In this document: one piece after another, positions 25,357 to 33,601 of the stretch | How positions within the stretch are numbered: position 1 is the stretch's first letter | Layout: the number at the start of each line of letters is the position of its first letter | Assembly (NCBI RefSeq): GCF_030711405.1 | Contig: NZ_JAULSI010000009.1 | Coordinates: forward strand, 73,588 to 137,587 | DNA length: 64,000 nt | Direction: 5' to 3' | Source: Massilia brevitalea | GTDB taxonomy: Bacteria; Pseudomonadota; Gammaproteobacteria; Burkholderiales; Burkholderiaceae_D | Position numbers and translations under genes: made by a program | Notes under the pieces: model-generated | Seen by the model: only the letters and a program-made list of their open reading frames with translations | Told to the model about the DNA's origin: nothing | The model's database searches: none

Positions 25357-27306
25357 ATGGCCCTCTTCATCCCCGAATGGACGCGCGCCAGCGGCCGCCA
25401 GTTGCAGCTCAAGCGCGTGCTGAATGCGCTCGACGAGCTGAGCGTGGTGCGTAAGCCCCTGCGCGAAGAGGCCGCTGCGCCCGAGCTCTTCATCGAGCAT
25501 CCCGAGCGCGGCTGGCTGGCGCTGGCCGTGGTCGACACGCCTTTCGACGCCCTCGACGGCGCCCAACTGTTTGCCAACGACACCCGCGCCGACTTCGAGG
25601 AACAACTGGCAGCCTGGCGCGCGCAGCTGCCGCCGGGGTTGCCGCTGTTGATCCTGCTCTGGGCCTGCAGCGAAGCCGAAGCGCAGACCCTGGCACGCCA
25701 GCTGGGCGAGCAGCCGGTCCTGCACCTGCTCTCGCGCGAACGCTTCATGGAACACGGCGCGGGAGGGTTGGCGGCGCTGCTGCAGCCCATCTCGCCCGAA
25801 GAAGACGAAGCCCTGCGCACCCGTTTCTTCCCCGAGTCGGCGATTCCACTGGCCTCGGTGGCGCGGCGGCGCTTCCTGCGCAACAACCAGGCACACCTCT
25901 TCCTCGACGCCCAGCAGGAATGGGCCTCCAAACTGGACCTGGACCTGGTGCTACCCGACGAGCAGGCCGCCGCCGCCACCGACTTCGCGGTGCGCCTGGT
26001 GAACGGCGTGGCCGGCAGCGGCAAGACCCTGATTGCGCTGAGCCGCGCGCTGTTGCTGGCGCGCCTGCATCCGCGCGAGCGCGTGCTCATCCTCATCCAC
26101 AACACACCGATCGTGGCCGACATCCGCGAGCGCCTGCACCGCGCCAACGGCAGCCTGCCGCGCAACCTGGAGATCACGACCTATTCGGCCTGGGCCCACC
26201 GCCAGTGGCGCCGCCTGTACCGCGCGCCGCTGGCGATGCCGTCCGACCCCGCGCACCTGCCGCAACTGCTGCGCCGCCTGCGCCCAAGCTGGCCGGAACT
26301 GAAACTCAATGAAGCCCAGCTGATCGAGGAGTTCGACTTCCTGAACGAGATGCTGGTGGCCAGCGAAGCCGAATACATGGACACCAGCCGCGCCGGCCGC
26401 GGCTTCGCGCTGCGGGCGAAAGAGCGCAGCGAAGTCTGGCAGCTGTTCGCGGCCACTACGGCCGCGCTGGAAGAGCAGGGCCTGCGCATGTGGAGCGCGG
26501 TCGCCACCGACGTGTGCCGCGCGACCGATCATGCCGCCCTCGAACGCTACGAACACATCCTGGTGGACGAAGCCCAGTTCTTTGCGCCGTCCTGGTTCCA
26601 TACCGTGAAGCTGGCGCTGCGCCCGCAAGGCCGCCTGTTCTTGTGCGCCGACCCGAACCAGGGCTTCATGAAGAGCCGCCTCAGCTGGCGCAACGCGGGC
26701 CTGGACGTGGCCGGCCGCACCAAGAAGCTGCTGCGCTCCTACCGCACCACGCAGGCGATCCTGCATACGGCCGGCACGCTGTTGAACCGCACCGTGCAGG
26801 ACGACCCCGAGCACTACCTGGCGCCCGACTACGCCGGCATGGAGCAGGGCGCGCCGCCGATCCTGTTGCGCGTGGCCTCGCCCCAGGATGCGGTCGACCG
26901 CGCCGTCAACGAGATCGTGGCGCTGGCCGATGCCCACAAGCTGCCCCTGTCCAGCTTCCTGGTGATCTATGGCGCCGGTACGCCCAAGAAGCTGCTCTAC
27001 GAACGCCTGTGCCGCGCGCTGGGATCGCAGCAGATATGGTGGCTGAACAAGGACAAGAAGCAGCCGCCCGCCGGCTACGGCCCCGACTACCTGCGCCTGG
27101 CGAACCTGGAAACGGCGACAGGGCTGGAAGGCGCGGTGGTGTTCCTGCTGGGGATGGAAGACTTGCTGTTCGATGGCGCGGCTGGACGCGAAGCCGATGC
27201 GCGCAAGCTGTACATGGCGATGACGCGTGCCAGTCACCGCCTGGTGATGCTGAGTAGCGGAGCGTTGCCGCAAGACGCCGAAGCCTTGTTCCGCCTCGGC
27301 GAGTGA
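25357..27306 (+). CDS. Superfamily-1A (UvrD/PcrA-like) helicase with degenerate nuclease-like N-terminus
   Basis: A 649-residue helicase. Residues about 1-190 resemble a NERD-type nuclease hairpin (ELFIEHPERGWLALAVVD), but the usual E-x-K catalytic pair is absent. The SF1A core follows: Walker A NGVAGSGKTLIALSRA near 216-224, DEAQFFAPSW near 402, CADPNQGFMK, SYRTTQAIL, then NLETATGLEGAVVFLLG and LYMAMTRASHRLVML. The start ATG is only 2 bases after the stop of the preceding SF1B helicase. Known relatives are often annotated DNA helicase; whether this one acts in repair or defence cannot be told. Confidence 0.85.
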   Translation: MALFIPEWTRASGRQLQLKRVLNALDELSVVRKPLREEAAAPELFIEHPERGWLALAVVDTPFDALDGAQLFANDTRADFEEQLAAWRAQLPPGLPLLILLWACSEAEAQTLARQLGEQPVLHLLSRERFMEHGAGGLAALLQPISPEEDEALRTRFFPESAIPLASVARRRFLRNNQAHLFLDAQQEWASKLDLDLVLPDEQAAAATDFAVRLVNGVAGSGKTLIALSRALLLARLHPRERVLILIHNTPIVADIRERLHRANGSLPRNLEITTYSAWAHRQWRRLYRAPLAMPSDPAHLPQLLRRLRPSWPELKLNEAQLIEEFDFLNEMLVASEAEYMDTSRAGRGFALRAKERSEVWQLFAATTAALEEQGLRMWSAVATDVCRATDHAALERYEHILVDEAQFFAPSWFHTVKLALRPQGRLFLCADPNQGFMKSRLSWRNAGLDVAGRTKKLLRSYRTTQAILHTAGTLLNRTVQDDPEHYLAPDYAGMEQGAPPILLRVASPQDAVDRAVNEIVALADAHKLPLSSFLVIYGAGTPKKLLYERLCRALGSQQIWWLNKDKKQPPAGYGPDYLRLANLETATGLEGAVVFLLGMEDLLFDGAAGREADARKLYMAMTRASHRLVMLSSGALPQDAEALFRLGE

Positions 27307-27309
27307 AGC

Positions 27310-28353
27310 TCACTTTCCTGAGGCGGCGTTGTCGAGCTCCGTCAGCTGTTTGATGCGGCGTGCGGTAAGCAGGGCGCGCAGGCCGGAGCCGGGCAGCGCC
27401 GGATAGCGGATCGCGCCGAACAGCTCCATCGCATCGCGGTAGGCGAGCCAGGCGCGCTGGGTCTTTTCGACGCCGGTCTTGCGGATCGAGCCGAGGTAGG
27501 CGCCGCTCGCCAAGCGGTTCAGCATGAACTGGCGGTAGAGCGCATCCATCTTCTTTTCCAGGCTGGCGAATTCCGCTTCCGAGAAGCGCGGCCCGCGGCC
27601 GGCTTCGAAATCCAGCACGTCGGCGGCGAAGGTATCGAGTTCGGCCGCCTGGGTGTCCAGCTGGAGCGAACGTGCCGCGCCGCCTGCTTTGTCGGTTTCG
27701 TAATCCACCCGGTGCTGGGCGAAATGGTGCGCCGCCTTGGTCGCCATTTCCAGGCCCAGTTGCTCCTTCTCGCTCCAGCTGCGCGCCAGGGTGGCCAGCT
27801 GGGCGGCGCGTTGCCGGTTGTTCCAATCCTTACGCTGGCGCTCGCGCACCGCGCCGCACTGGCCGCGCATCTCGGCGCCGGCCACGTCGTCGCAGACGTC
27901 GACCGGCCCCGGCTCGCGGTTCGCGGCCACGCGCTGCAAGTGCTGGACCCGGCTCTTCATTTCACCCACCGGACTCTGGATGCTGCAGGCATGGCGCGTG
28001 GCCAGGCCCAGTTGCGGCATGACGCCGTGGCCGTTCGCGTACAGCATCATCAGCACGCCGTGGGCATTCGTACGCGCCGCGCAGGCGTGCACGCGGCGCC
28101 AGGCGGCCTCGCGCGCATCGGGCGTGTTGAGGGTGTCGTAATAGAGGGCGGAAGCATCGCAGCGGCCGGATTCGGTGCTGCCCGGTGGCGGCTGGCGCGG
28201 CTTGTCGGCACGTACGCGCAGGCACTGGCGGTACCAGTCGCTGCCGCGCAGGACTTCGGGCGGCGCGCCGTACACGTTCGGGTAGGGCGCGGCGGCGGCG
28301 CTGCCCGTGGCCAGGACCAATGCCAGCAGCATTGGAAAAGCTACTGTCGTCAT
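27310..28353 (-). CDS. Secreted protein with LprI-like (DUF1311) C-terminal domain
   Basis: A 347-residue exported protein: signal peptide TVAFPMLLALVLATGSAAAA at the N-terminus, a middle region with several Cys-containing helical stretches resembling a Sel1-like repeat (VLMMLYANGHGVMPQLG), and a C-terminal DUF1311/LprI-type region (KTQRAWLAYRDAMELFGAI). LprI-like domains are lysozyme-inhibitor related. The ATG at 28353, preceded by GAGGA at 7 bases, is favoured over one 12 codons upstream. It converges on the helicase operon with a 3-base gap. Confidence 0.72.
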   Translation of the reverse strand: MTTVAFPMLLALVLATGSAAAAPYPNVYGAPPEVLRGSDWYRQCLRVRADKPRQPPPGSTESGRCDASALYYDTLNTPDAREAAWRRVHACAARTNAHGVLMMLYANGHGVMPQLGLATRHACSIQSPVGEMKSRVQHLQRVAANREPGPVDVCDDVAGAEMRGQCGAVRERQRKDWNNRQRAAQLATLARSWSEKEQLGLEMATKAAHHFAQHRVDYETDKAGGAARSLQLDTQAAELDTFAADVLDFEAGRGPRFSEAEFASLEKKMDALYRQFMLNRLASGAYLGSIRKTGVEKTQRAWLAYRDAMELFGAIRYPALPGSGLRALLTARRIKQLTELDNAASGK

Positions 28354-28507
28354 CGCGTTCTCCTCAATATTTCCAGTGGGAAGCTTCAACGCTACCGTGA
28401 GGCTAGAAGAGAAGTCGTGATATGGCGCAAGACGGCCAACCCGGGCGCGGCGTGCGGCGTGGCTGCGGCATCATGCCCCTTTGAACATGGACCAGGAAGG
28501 AATAGTG

Positions 28508-28822
28508 ATGAGTACACACAATTTCCGCATCACTCTCGAATACACAGGCGGCAAGAAGGAAGCCGATCCACCGGCGCCGCTGTCGTTCGAGGCCGGCAAC
28601 CACGACGACATCTTCGAGATCATCGCCCGGGTACGGAGCGCGGGGCGCTTCGAACACGACGAGGCCGCCGCGCTGGCGCTGGGCATGAAGCTGTTCAGCG
28701 AAGTCATGCTCAAGCATCGCGACGATCCCCTGTTCGCGCCGATCGGCGCCGCCTACCGCGACTACATGACGCAATTCAAAGAACAGATGCGCGCGGCCAC
28801 GGCGAACAAACAGCCCGAGTAG
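28508..28822 (+). CDS. DUF3861 family protein
   Basis: A 104-residue cytoplasmic protein matching the DUF3861 pattern: N-terminal FRITLEYTGGKKE, the motif FEAGNHDDIFEIIARVR, then ALALGMKLFSEVMLKHRDDPLF and a final helix. The function of the family is unknown. The ATG at 28508 has AAGGA upstream; in-frame codons further upstream are not homologous. A strong terminator follows, so it is a single-gene unit. Confidence 0.82.
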   Translation: MSTHNFRITLEYTGGKKEADPPAPLSFEAGNHDDIFEIIARVRSAGRFEHDEAAALALGMKLFSEVMLKHRDDPLFAPIGAAYRDYMTQFKEQMRAATANKQPE

Positions 28823-28854
28823 CTCATCTGCTGCTCTGCAGCAAAATCCCGTCG

Positions 28855-28879
28855 GCCGGACAGGTGTCCGGCTTTTTTT
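28855..28879 (+). terminator. Intrinsic terminator after DUF3861 gene
   Basis: GCCGGAC-AGGT-GTCCGGC followed by TTTTTTT, 33 bases after the stop codon. Confidence 0.92.
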
Positions 28880-29112
28880 ATGCCAGCGAAAAAGAACAAT
28901 GTGTCGCGGCTTTTGCAAGCCTTCGTCACACTCTCTTACACTCGGGTGAGCAAAAGTAGCTTGCCGACATGCAAGAGAAATCACACCTCGTATGCCTCTG
29001 TTAACAGTTGAAATTCCGACTGTGAACCTGACGCAACGTGCATAAAAATTTTCTTCGTGGAAAATGCAAAAGCGCGGTGAGATGCGTAAAATTGCTCTCC
29101 ATCAGCTTCCTG

Positions 29113-29143
29113 ACGCCAACTTTTTCGGTTGGCGTTTGTTTTT
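29113..29143 (+). terminator. Orphan intrinsic terminator in the MFS leader region
   Basis: ACGCCAAC, loop TTTTTCG, GTTGGCGT then TTGTTTTT: a perfect 8-bp stem with U-rich tail. No protein gene ends before it, since the preceding gene has its own terminator at 28855. It must end a short non-coding transcript or attenuate the leader of the MFS gene that starts at 29277. A possible promoter (TTGCAA, 18 bases, TACACT) lies near 28915-28944. The remainder of 28880-29276 shows no gene. Confidence 0.75.
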
Positions 29144-29276
29144 CTGCTCCAGTTAGCAAGGCGCTACGAACGGCAGAGCGAGCACAAAATTTCTTCCAGG
29201 CGGAAACTTTTCCGATTGGATCGGACTCTTAGAACACTCCTGCTCAGACAGGCTCTTACAAATAGATTCATACCAA

Positions 29277-30479
29277 ATGCAAACTACTGTTCCAGCCATC
29301 GACACCCTGAACACCGCAAGCGCCGTTGGCAGCGTTGCCGCATCGCGCCGCAGCAAAGTCGTCGCCCAGATCCAGAACCTGTCGCTGCCGGTGATGTTCA
29401 CCGTCTTCGGCGTGATCATGGGTTCGTGGGCCGGCCGTATCCCGGCCATGGCTGCACGCCTGAACATCTCGCACTCGGCCCTGTCGATGGTGCTGCTGTG
29501 CGGCGGTATTGGCGCCTTGCTGTCGTTCCCGGTCTCGTCCTTCCTGATGCGCCGCTGCGGCGCCCGCAAGACCATGCTGTACTCGGGCCTGGCCCTGCTG
29601 GCCGTGCTGGTGTCGATCGGCATCGCCCCGACCGTGGCCAGCGTGATGTGCGCCGTCCTGATGCTGGGCGTCACCGCCAGCACCTATGACGTGGCCATGA
29701 ACGCCGCCGCCAGCAAGCGCGAAAAAGCCACGGGTAAATCGGAAATGTCGATGCTGCACGGCCTGGCCTGCGCCGGCGGCCTGGCGGGCGCCACCCTGGG
29801 CAGCGTGATGGCCGGCATGAAGATCGCGCCGGCGATTCACTTCATGATGGTTGCTGGTCCGATGGCCGCCATCCTGTGGGCTGCTTCGCAAGTGCTGAAC
29901 ATCCCGGACGAAACCGAGCAGGTCGAGAAGAAGAAATTCGCCCTGCCGCGCGGTCCGATGGCACTGCTGGGCCTGCTGGGCTTCCTGGGTTCGATGTCGG
30001 AAGGTTCGATCGCCGACTGGAGCGGCGTGTTCCTGAAAGAACACTTCAACGCCACCGACGGCCTGGCGCCGCTGGCCCTGTCGTGCTTCTCGGTCATGAT
30101 GCTGGTCTCGCGCCTGGTGGGCGACAAGTTGAAGACCCGCTTCGGCGCCCAGCGCCTGGTGACCGTCGGCGCTTGTGTCTCGGCCATGGGCCTGTTCTTC
30201 GCGGTGCTGGCGCCAAGCGCCCACGCTGCACTCGGTGGCTTCGCTATCGCCGGCCTCGGCCTGTCGCTGCTGTTCCCGTTCGTGTTCAGCGCCGCCGGCG
30301 CCCAGGGTCCGATCGCCCTGGCAGGCGTGGCCAGCATGGCCTACAGCGGCACCCTGATGGGCCCACCGGTAATCGGCGCCATCGCCAGCCACGTCGGCAT
30401 GCAGATGGCCATCGGCTATGTCGGCGTGCTGTCGATCGTGATCGCTCTCGTCGCCAGCCGTACGAAATTGCTGAAGTAA
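29277..30479 (+). CDS. Major facilitator superfamily transporter, YbjJ-like
   Basis: A 400-residue inner-membrane carrier with about 12 hydrophobic helices. It shows an MFS loop 2-3 signature variant (SFLMRRCGARKTML) and GSWAGRIPAMAARLNIS after helix 1, as in the YbjJ/fucose-permease-like branch. Its substrate is not evident. The leader of about 400 bases carries an orphan terminator. It converges with the AraC-type regulator across a strong hairpin at 30505-30541. Confidence 0.88.
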   Translation: MQTTVPAIDTLNTASAVGSVAASRRSKVVAQIQNLSLPVMFTVFGVIMGSWAGRIPAMAARLNISHSALSMVLLCGGIGALLSFPVSSFLMRRCGARKTMLYSGLALLAVLVSIGIAPTVASVMCAVLMLGVTASTYDVAMNAAASKREKATGKSEMSMLHGLACAGGLAGATLGSVMAGMKIAPAIHFMMVAGPMAAILWAASQVLNIPDETEQVEKKKFALPRGPMALLGLLGFLGSMSEGSIADWSGVFLKEHFNATDGLAPLALSCFSVMMLVSRLVGDKLKTRFGAQRLVTVGACVSAMGLFFAVLAPSAHAALGGFAIAGLGLSLLFPFVFSAAGAQGPIALAGVASMAYSGTLMGPPVIGAIASHVGMQMAIGYVGVLSIVIALVASRTKLLK

Positions 30480-30504
30480 TCCCGCTTTAAACCGAAGCAG
30501 TACC

Positions 30505-30541
30505 GCCGGCGCCGGCTGAGAGCAATCTCAGGCCGGCGCCG
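30505..30541. terminator. Bidirectional hairpin between MFS and AraC genes
   Basis: GCCGGCGCCGGC-TGAGA, loop GCAA, TCTCA-G-GCCGGCGCC: a long GC-rich stem with a single bulge, between convergent genes and overlapping the stop of the AraC gene. It has no clear U-tract on either side, so termination is inferred from position and strength. Confidence 0.6.
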
Positions 30542-31355
30542 TGTCTTTCAGCCACTGCCGTGGCGAACTCCCCACCATCGTCGTGAACGCCCGCGTGAAT
30601 GCGGGCGCGCTCGTATAGCCGGCCTGGGCGCTGACTACCTTCACCGGCAAGCCCTTGCGCAGCAGGTTCTGCGCCATGCCGATGCGCCAGCGCGTCAGGT
30701 ATTCGCCGGGCGGCATGCCCACCACGTTGCGGAAGTGCTCGGTAAAACGCGCGCGCGACATGCAGGCCAGGCGCGCCAGCGAAGTCAGCTGCCAGGGTTC
30801 GTGGGCGCGCTCGTGGATCGCCGCCAGCGCGAGCGACAGCTGGCGGTCGGCCAGCCCGGCCAGCAGGCCGATCGACATTTCTCCCTTGTCGAACTCGTTG
30901 CGCAAGACCTGCACCATCAGCACGTCGCACAGGCGGTCGAGGATCACCTCGCGGCCCTGGCTGGGGCTGGCCGCCTCGGTGAACAGCAGTTCCAGGGTCT
31001 GGCGCAGGGCGCCCATTTCGCCCAGCGGCTGGTACAGGCGGTCGGGCAGGGCGCGCGCCAGCGGATTGGCGCCGCCATCCTCGAAGCTGATGTGGGCGCA
31101 CAGCAAGGTGGCGCTGGCGCCGTCCGGGATTTCCAGCGTGTGCGCACTGCCGCGCGGATAAAACACCATCGCCGGCTCGTCCACGCGCAAGGGCTCGGCG
31201 CCCTCCTGGCGGAAGACGACCGGGCCGGAGCGGATCAGGTGCAACTGGCCCGCGGCTGGATCTTCCGGGAAAGAGTTAGCGTCGCAAAAGACGCCATTGA
31301 AAAATACACGTGCGCGAAACGAGTAACGGCCCACCAGCGACGAGATCTTGTCCAT
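30528..31355 (-). CDS. AraC family transcriptional regulator (cupin-type N-terminus)
   Basis: A 275-residue regulator: residues about 1-150 form a cupin-like sensing domain (AraC_6 type; VVFRQEGAEPLRVDEPAMVFYPRG), and about 170-270 carry two HTH motifs (LTSLARLACMSRARFTEHFR; VSAQAGYTSAPAFTRAF). These are the AraC/CuxR-like features. The target is unknown; its closest upstream neighbour is the GH2 glycosidase on the same strand (135-base gap), and the convergent MFS gene is another candidate. Confidence 0.93.
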   Translation of the reverse strand: MDKISSLVGRYSFRARVFFNGVFCDANSFPEDPAAGQLHLIRSGPVVFRQEGAEPLRVDEPAMVFYPRGSAHTLEIPDGASATLLCAHISFEDGGANPLARALPDRLYQPLGEMGALRQTLELLFTEAASPSQGREVILDRLCDVLMVQVLRNEFDKGEMSIGLLAGLADRQLSLALAAIHERAHEPWQLTSLARLACMSRARFTEHFRNVVGMPPGEYLTRWRIGMAQNLLRKGLPVKVVSAQAGYTSAPAFTRAFTTMVGSSPRQWLKDTAPA

Positions 31356-31490
31356 AAGAATAAGAATTTGACGAATTCAATATCCATTCTGGACGAATGG
31401 CTAAGTATTGGGAAGCGAATTGGCAGATTTCCGTGCGTTCAGGACGAAAATTCTGACAATGCGTTGTTTCTTATCCGCAAATTCGACAAT

Positions 31491-33278
31491 TCACCAGGCG
31501 TCTGGCCAAAGCTGGCGATGCAGGTCGGCCACCTGTTCCGGCGGCAGGCGCGGTTCGCGTTGCGCCGTCAGCAAGCCGTTCTGTTCGTGCTCGACGTCGA
31601 CCAGTTGGGTATAGCAGAGCCCGGCCAGGAAGGAGAGCGAGGCCAGGCCCTGCATCAGGGTGCGGTAGCGCTGGGCCAGCTCGTCGACGTCGCCGACGTT
31701 GCCGTAGTGGTCGTACAGGCGGTCGCGGCGGCGCTCGGGGCCGTCGGGTGTGAGCAGGTAGCCGCCGACTTCGGAAAACACGATCGGCTGGCCGCGGTAC
31801 TGGGCGCCGGACAGGAAGAGTTCGCGCGCCTTGTGCCAGCCGGTTTCCGGCGGCAGGCCGGTGAGCAGGGTGCCGGCGTAACGCTCCAGCAGCTTTTCCA
31901 CCGGATGCGAATAGTCGTGGATGGTGCAGATGTCGGTCACGTCGGTATGCTGCCAGCCGTCGTTGTCGATTACCGGGCGGGAGGGATCGACCATGCGCGT
32001 GCGCGCCACCATGCGTTCCAAAAAGTCGTGCTGGTGCGGGTGGCGCGTGAGTTCCGGGAAGCCGAAGCTTTCCACCACCGGTACCCAGCCGACGATGGAC
32101 GGGTGATTCGCGTCGCGCAGCACCGCGCGCAGCCATTCCAGCTCGAGCCGCTCTTCCGACTCCTCGGACCAGGAGCGCGCGTTCGGCATTTCTTCCCACA
32201 CCATCAGGCCCAGCACGTCGCACCAGTAGAGCCAGCGTTCGTGCTCGATCTTCTGGTGCTTGCGCACGCCGTTGAAACCGAAGCGGCGCGCCCATTCCAC
32301 ATCCGCGCGCAAGGCGTCGTCGGACGGCGCGGCCAGCAGGGTGTCTGGCCAGTAGCCCTGGTCGAGCGCCATCAGTAAAAAGGTGCGCTTGCCGTTCAGG
32401 TGGAAGAAACCGTCCTTCAGTTCGATCGAACGCAGCCCGGCATAGGCCTCGACGCTGTCGACCGGCTGGCCGCGATGGAGCAGGCGCACGCGCAGCTTGT
32501 ACAGGTGCGGTGCGGCAGGCGACCAGGGGCGCGGATCGGGTACCTGGGTGTGCAGGCCCAGGCTGGCGCCGCGGCTGGTGGCGCGCGCCGTGGCGCAGAC
32601 CTGTTCCGAGTCCAGGCTCTCCAGTACGTCGAGCTCGGCTTCCCAGTCGCCCCCCGGGCCGTGCAGGTGGACGGTCACGGCCAGCGTGCCGTCCGGGTGC
32701 GCATCGATGATGCGCAGGTGGTCGATGCGCAGCGCCGGCACCGGTTCCAGCCAGACGTTTTGCCAGATGCCGCTGGTGCAGTAGTAATAGATGCGCACCG
32801 GCGTGCCCGAAGACGACTGCTTGCCGCGCGGTTGATACGGGTCTTGCCGGTCTTCCACGCGCAGGGTGACGCGGTTCGTGCCCGGCTTCAGCCAGGGCGC
32901 GATGTCGAAGGAAAACGGAACGTGGCCGCCGCGGTTGCGACCGGCAACGCGGCCGTTGATCCAGACGTCGGCGCGGTAGTCGACAGCGCCGAAATGCAGC
33001 AGCAGGGCGCCGTAGTCCCAGCCTTCGGGCACCTCGAAGCTGCGGCTGTACCACATGATCTCGTGGACCTCGCGGGTGCCGATGCCTGATGCCTGGGATT
33101 GATAGGGAAAGGGCACCAGGATGTGCTGCGGGAGCGCGCGTCCGTCGAACCAGCGCTCGTGCAGGCCGGCGTCGAGGTCGTCGAAAGCGAATTCCCAGCA
33201 GCCGTCGAGGCTGGCCCATTGCTGGCGCACCATCTGGGGACGCGGATGGTGCGCGCGGGGGTCTACAAGCGTTTGCAT
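31491..33278 (-). CDS. Glycoside hydrolase family 2 protein
   Basis: A 595-residue GH2 enzyme (beta-galactosidase/glucuronidase-like): sugar-binding jelly roll (about 20-180; WYSRSFEVPEGW, HFGAVDYRADVWING), Ig-like domain, then a TIM barrel from about 285 (GFFHLNGKRTFLLMALDQG). The expected acid/base glutamate is E403 in WVPVVESFG and the nucleophile E503 in VFSEVGGY. The Asn that normally precedes the acid/base Glu is Val here. The M at 33278 fits the homology start; an ATG 25 codons upstream is less likely. There is no signal peptide, so it is probably cytoplasmic. The substrate is not predictable. Confidence 0.88.
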   Translation of the reverse strand: MQTLVDPRAHHPRPQMVRQQWASLDGCWEFAFDDLDAGLHERWFDGRALPQHILVPFPYQSQASGIGTREVHEIMWYSRSFEVPEGWDYGALLLHFGAVDYRADVWINGRVAGRNRGGHVPFSFDIAPWLKPGTNRVTLRVEDRQDPYQPRGKQSSSGTPVRIYYYCTSGIWQNVWLEPVPALRIDHLRIIDAHPDGTLAVTVHLHGPGGDWEAELDVLESLDSEQVCATARATSRGASLGLHTQVPDPRPWSPAAPHLYKLRVRLLHRGQPVDSVEAYAGLRSIELKDGFFHLNGKRTFLLMALDQGYWPDTLLAAPSDDALRADVEWARRFGFNGVRKHQKIEHERWLYWCDVLGLMVWEEMPNARSWSEESEERLELEWLRAVLRDANHPSIVGWVPVVESFGFPELTRHPHQHDFLERMVARTRMVDPSRPVIDNDGWQHTDVTDICTIHDYSHPVEKLLERYAGTLLTGLPPETGWHKARELFLSGAQYRGQPIVFSEVGGYLLTPDGPERRRDRLYDHYGNVGDVDELAQRYRTLMQGLASLSFLAGLCYTQLVDVEHEQNGLLTAQREPRLPPEQVADLHRQLWPDAW

Positions 33279-33432
33279 GATGGTCGTGAAAACAGGGTGG
33301 GGGGAGGAGCCGCATTCGTATTCACTGCGTGTTTGCGCTCTCGTAAAGTACACTCCAATGGCGCAGAACTTTCAAGCCCCTACCTGCCTCCAATGATGAG
33401 CCGAGCAACCCTGCTCGCAACCAGGAGGCGCG

Positions 33433-33600
33433 ATGCTGCACGAACCCGATGTACGCTCGATTACCCAGTATCACGATGCGGTATTGCGGTTGTCCGCCAG
33501 CGACGGGCCGGTGCCGATCACGGGCCGCGGCGCCTGACCGGCCATCGCCGCGAACCACGAATTTAATCTGCTGCTGTGGCGAGAAGAAGACAAGTGCCGC
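33433..33600 (+). pseudogene. Relic of a DUF4254-type gene
   Basis: A good AGGAGG site precedes ATG 33433, which opens a frame of only 34 codons (MLHEPDVRSITQYHDAVLRL...) ended by TGA at 33535. The same frame continues past the stop with PAIAANHEFNLLLWREEDKC, which resembles the N-H-x-F-N-x-L-L-W-x-E-E-D core of DUF4254 proteins, often found beside GT9 heptosyltransferases. It then runs into the end of the opposing GT9 gene. I read it as a truncated, stop-interrupted remnant. The family assignment is from memory of the motif and is moderately sure. Confidence 0.55.
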
Positions 33601-33601
33601 G

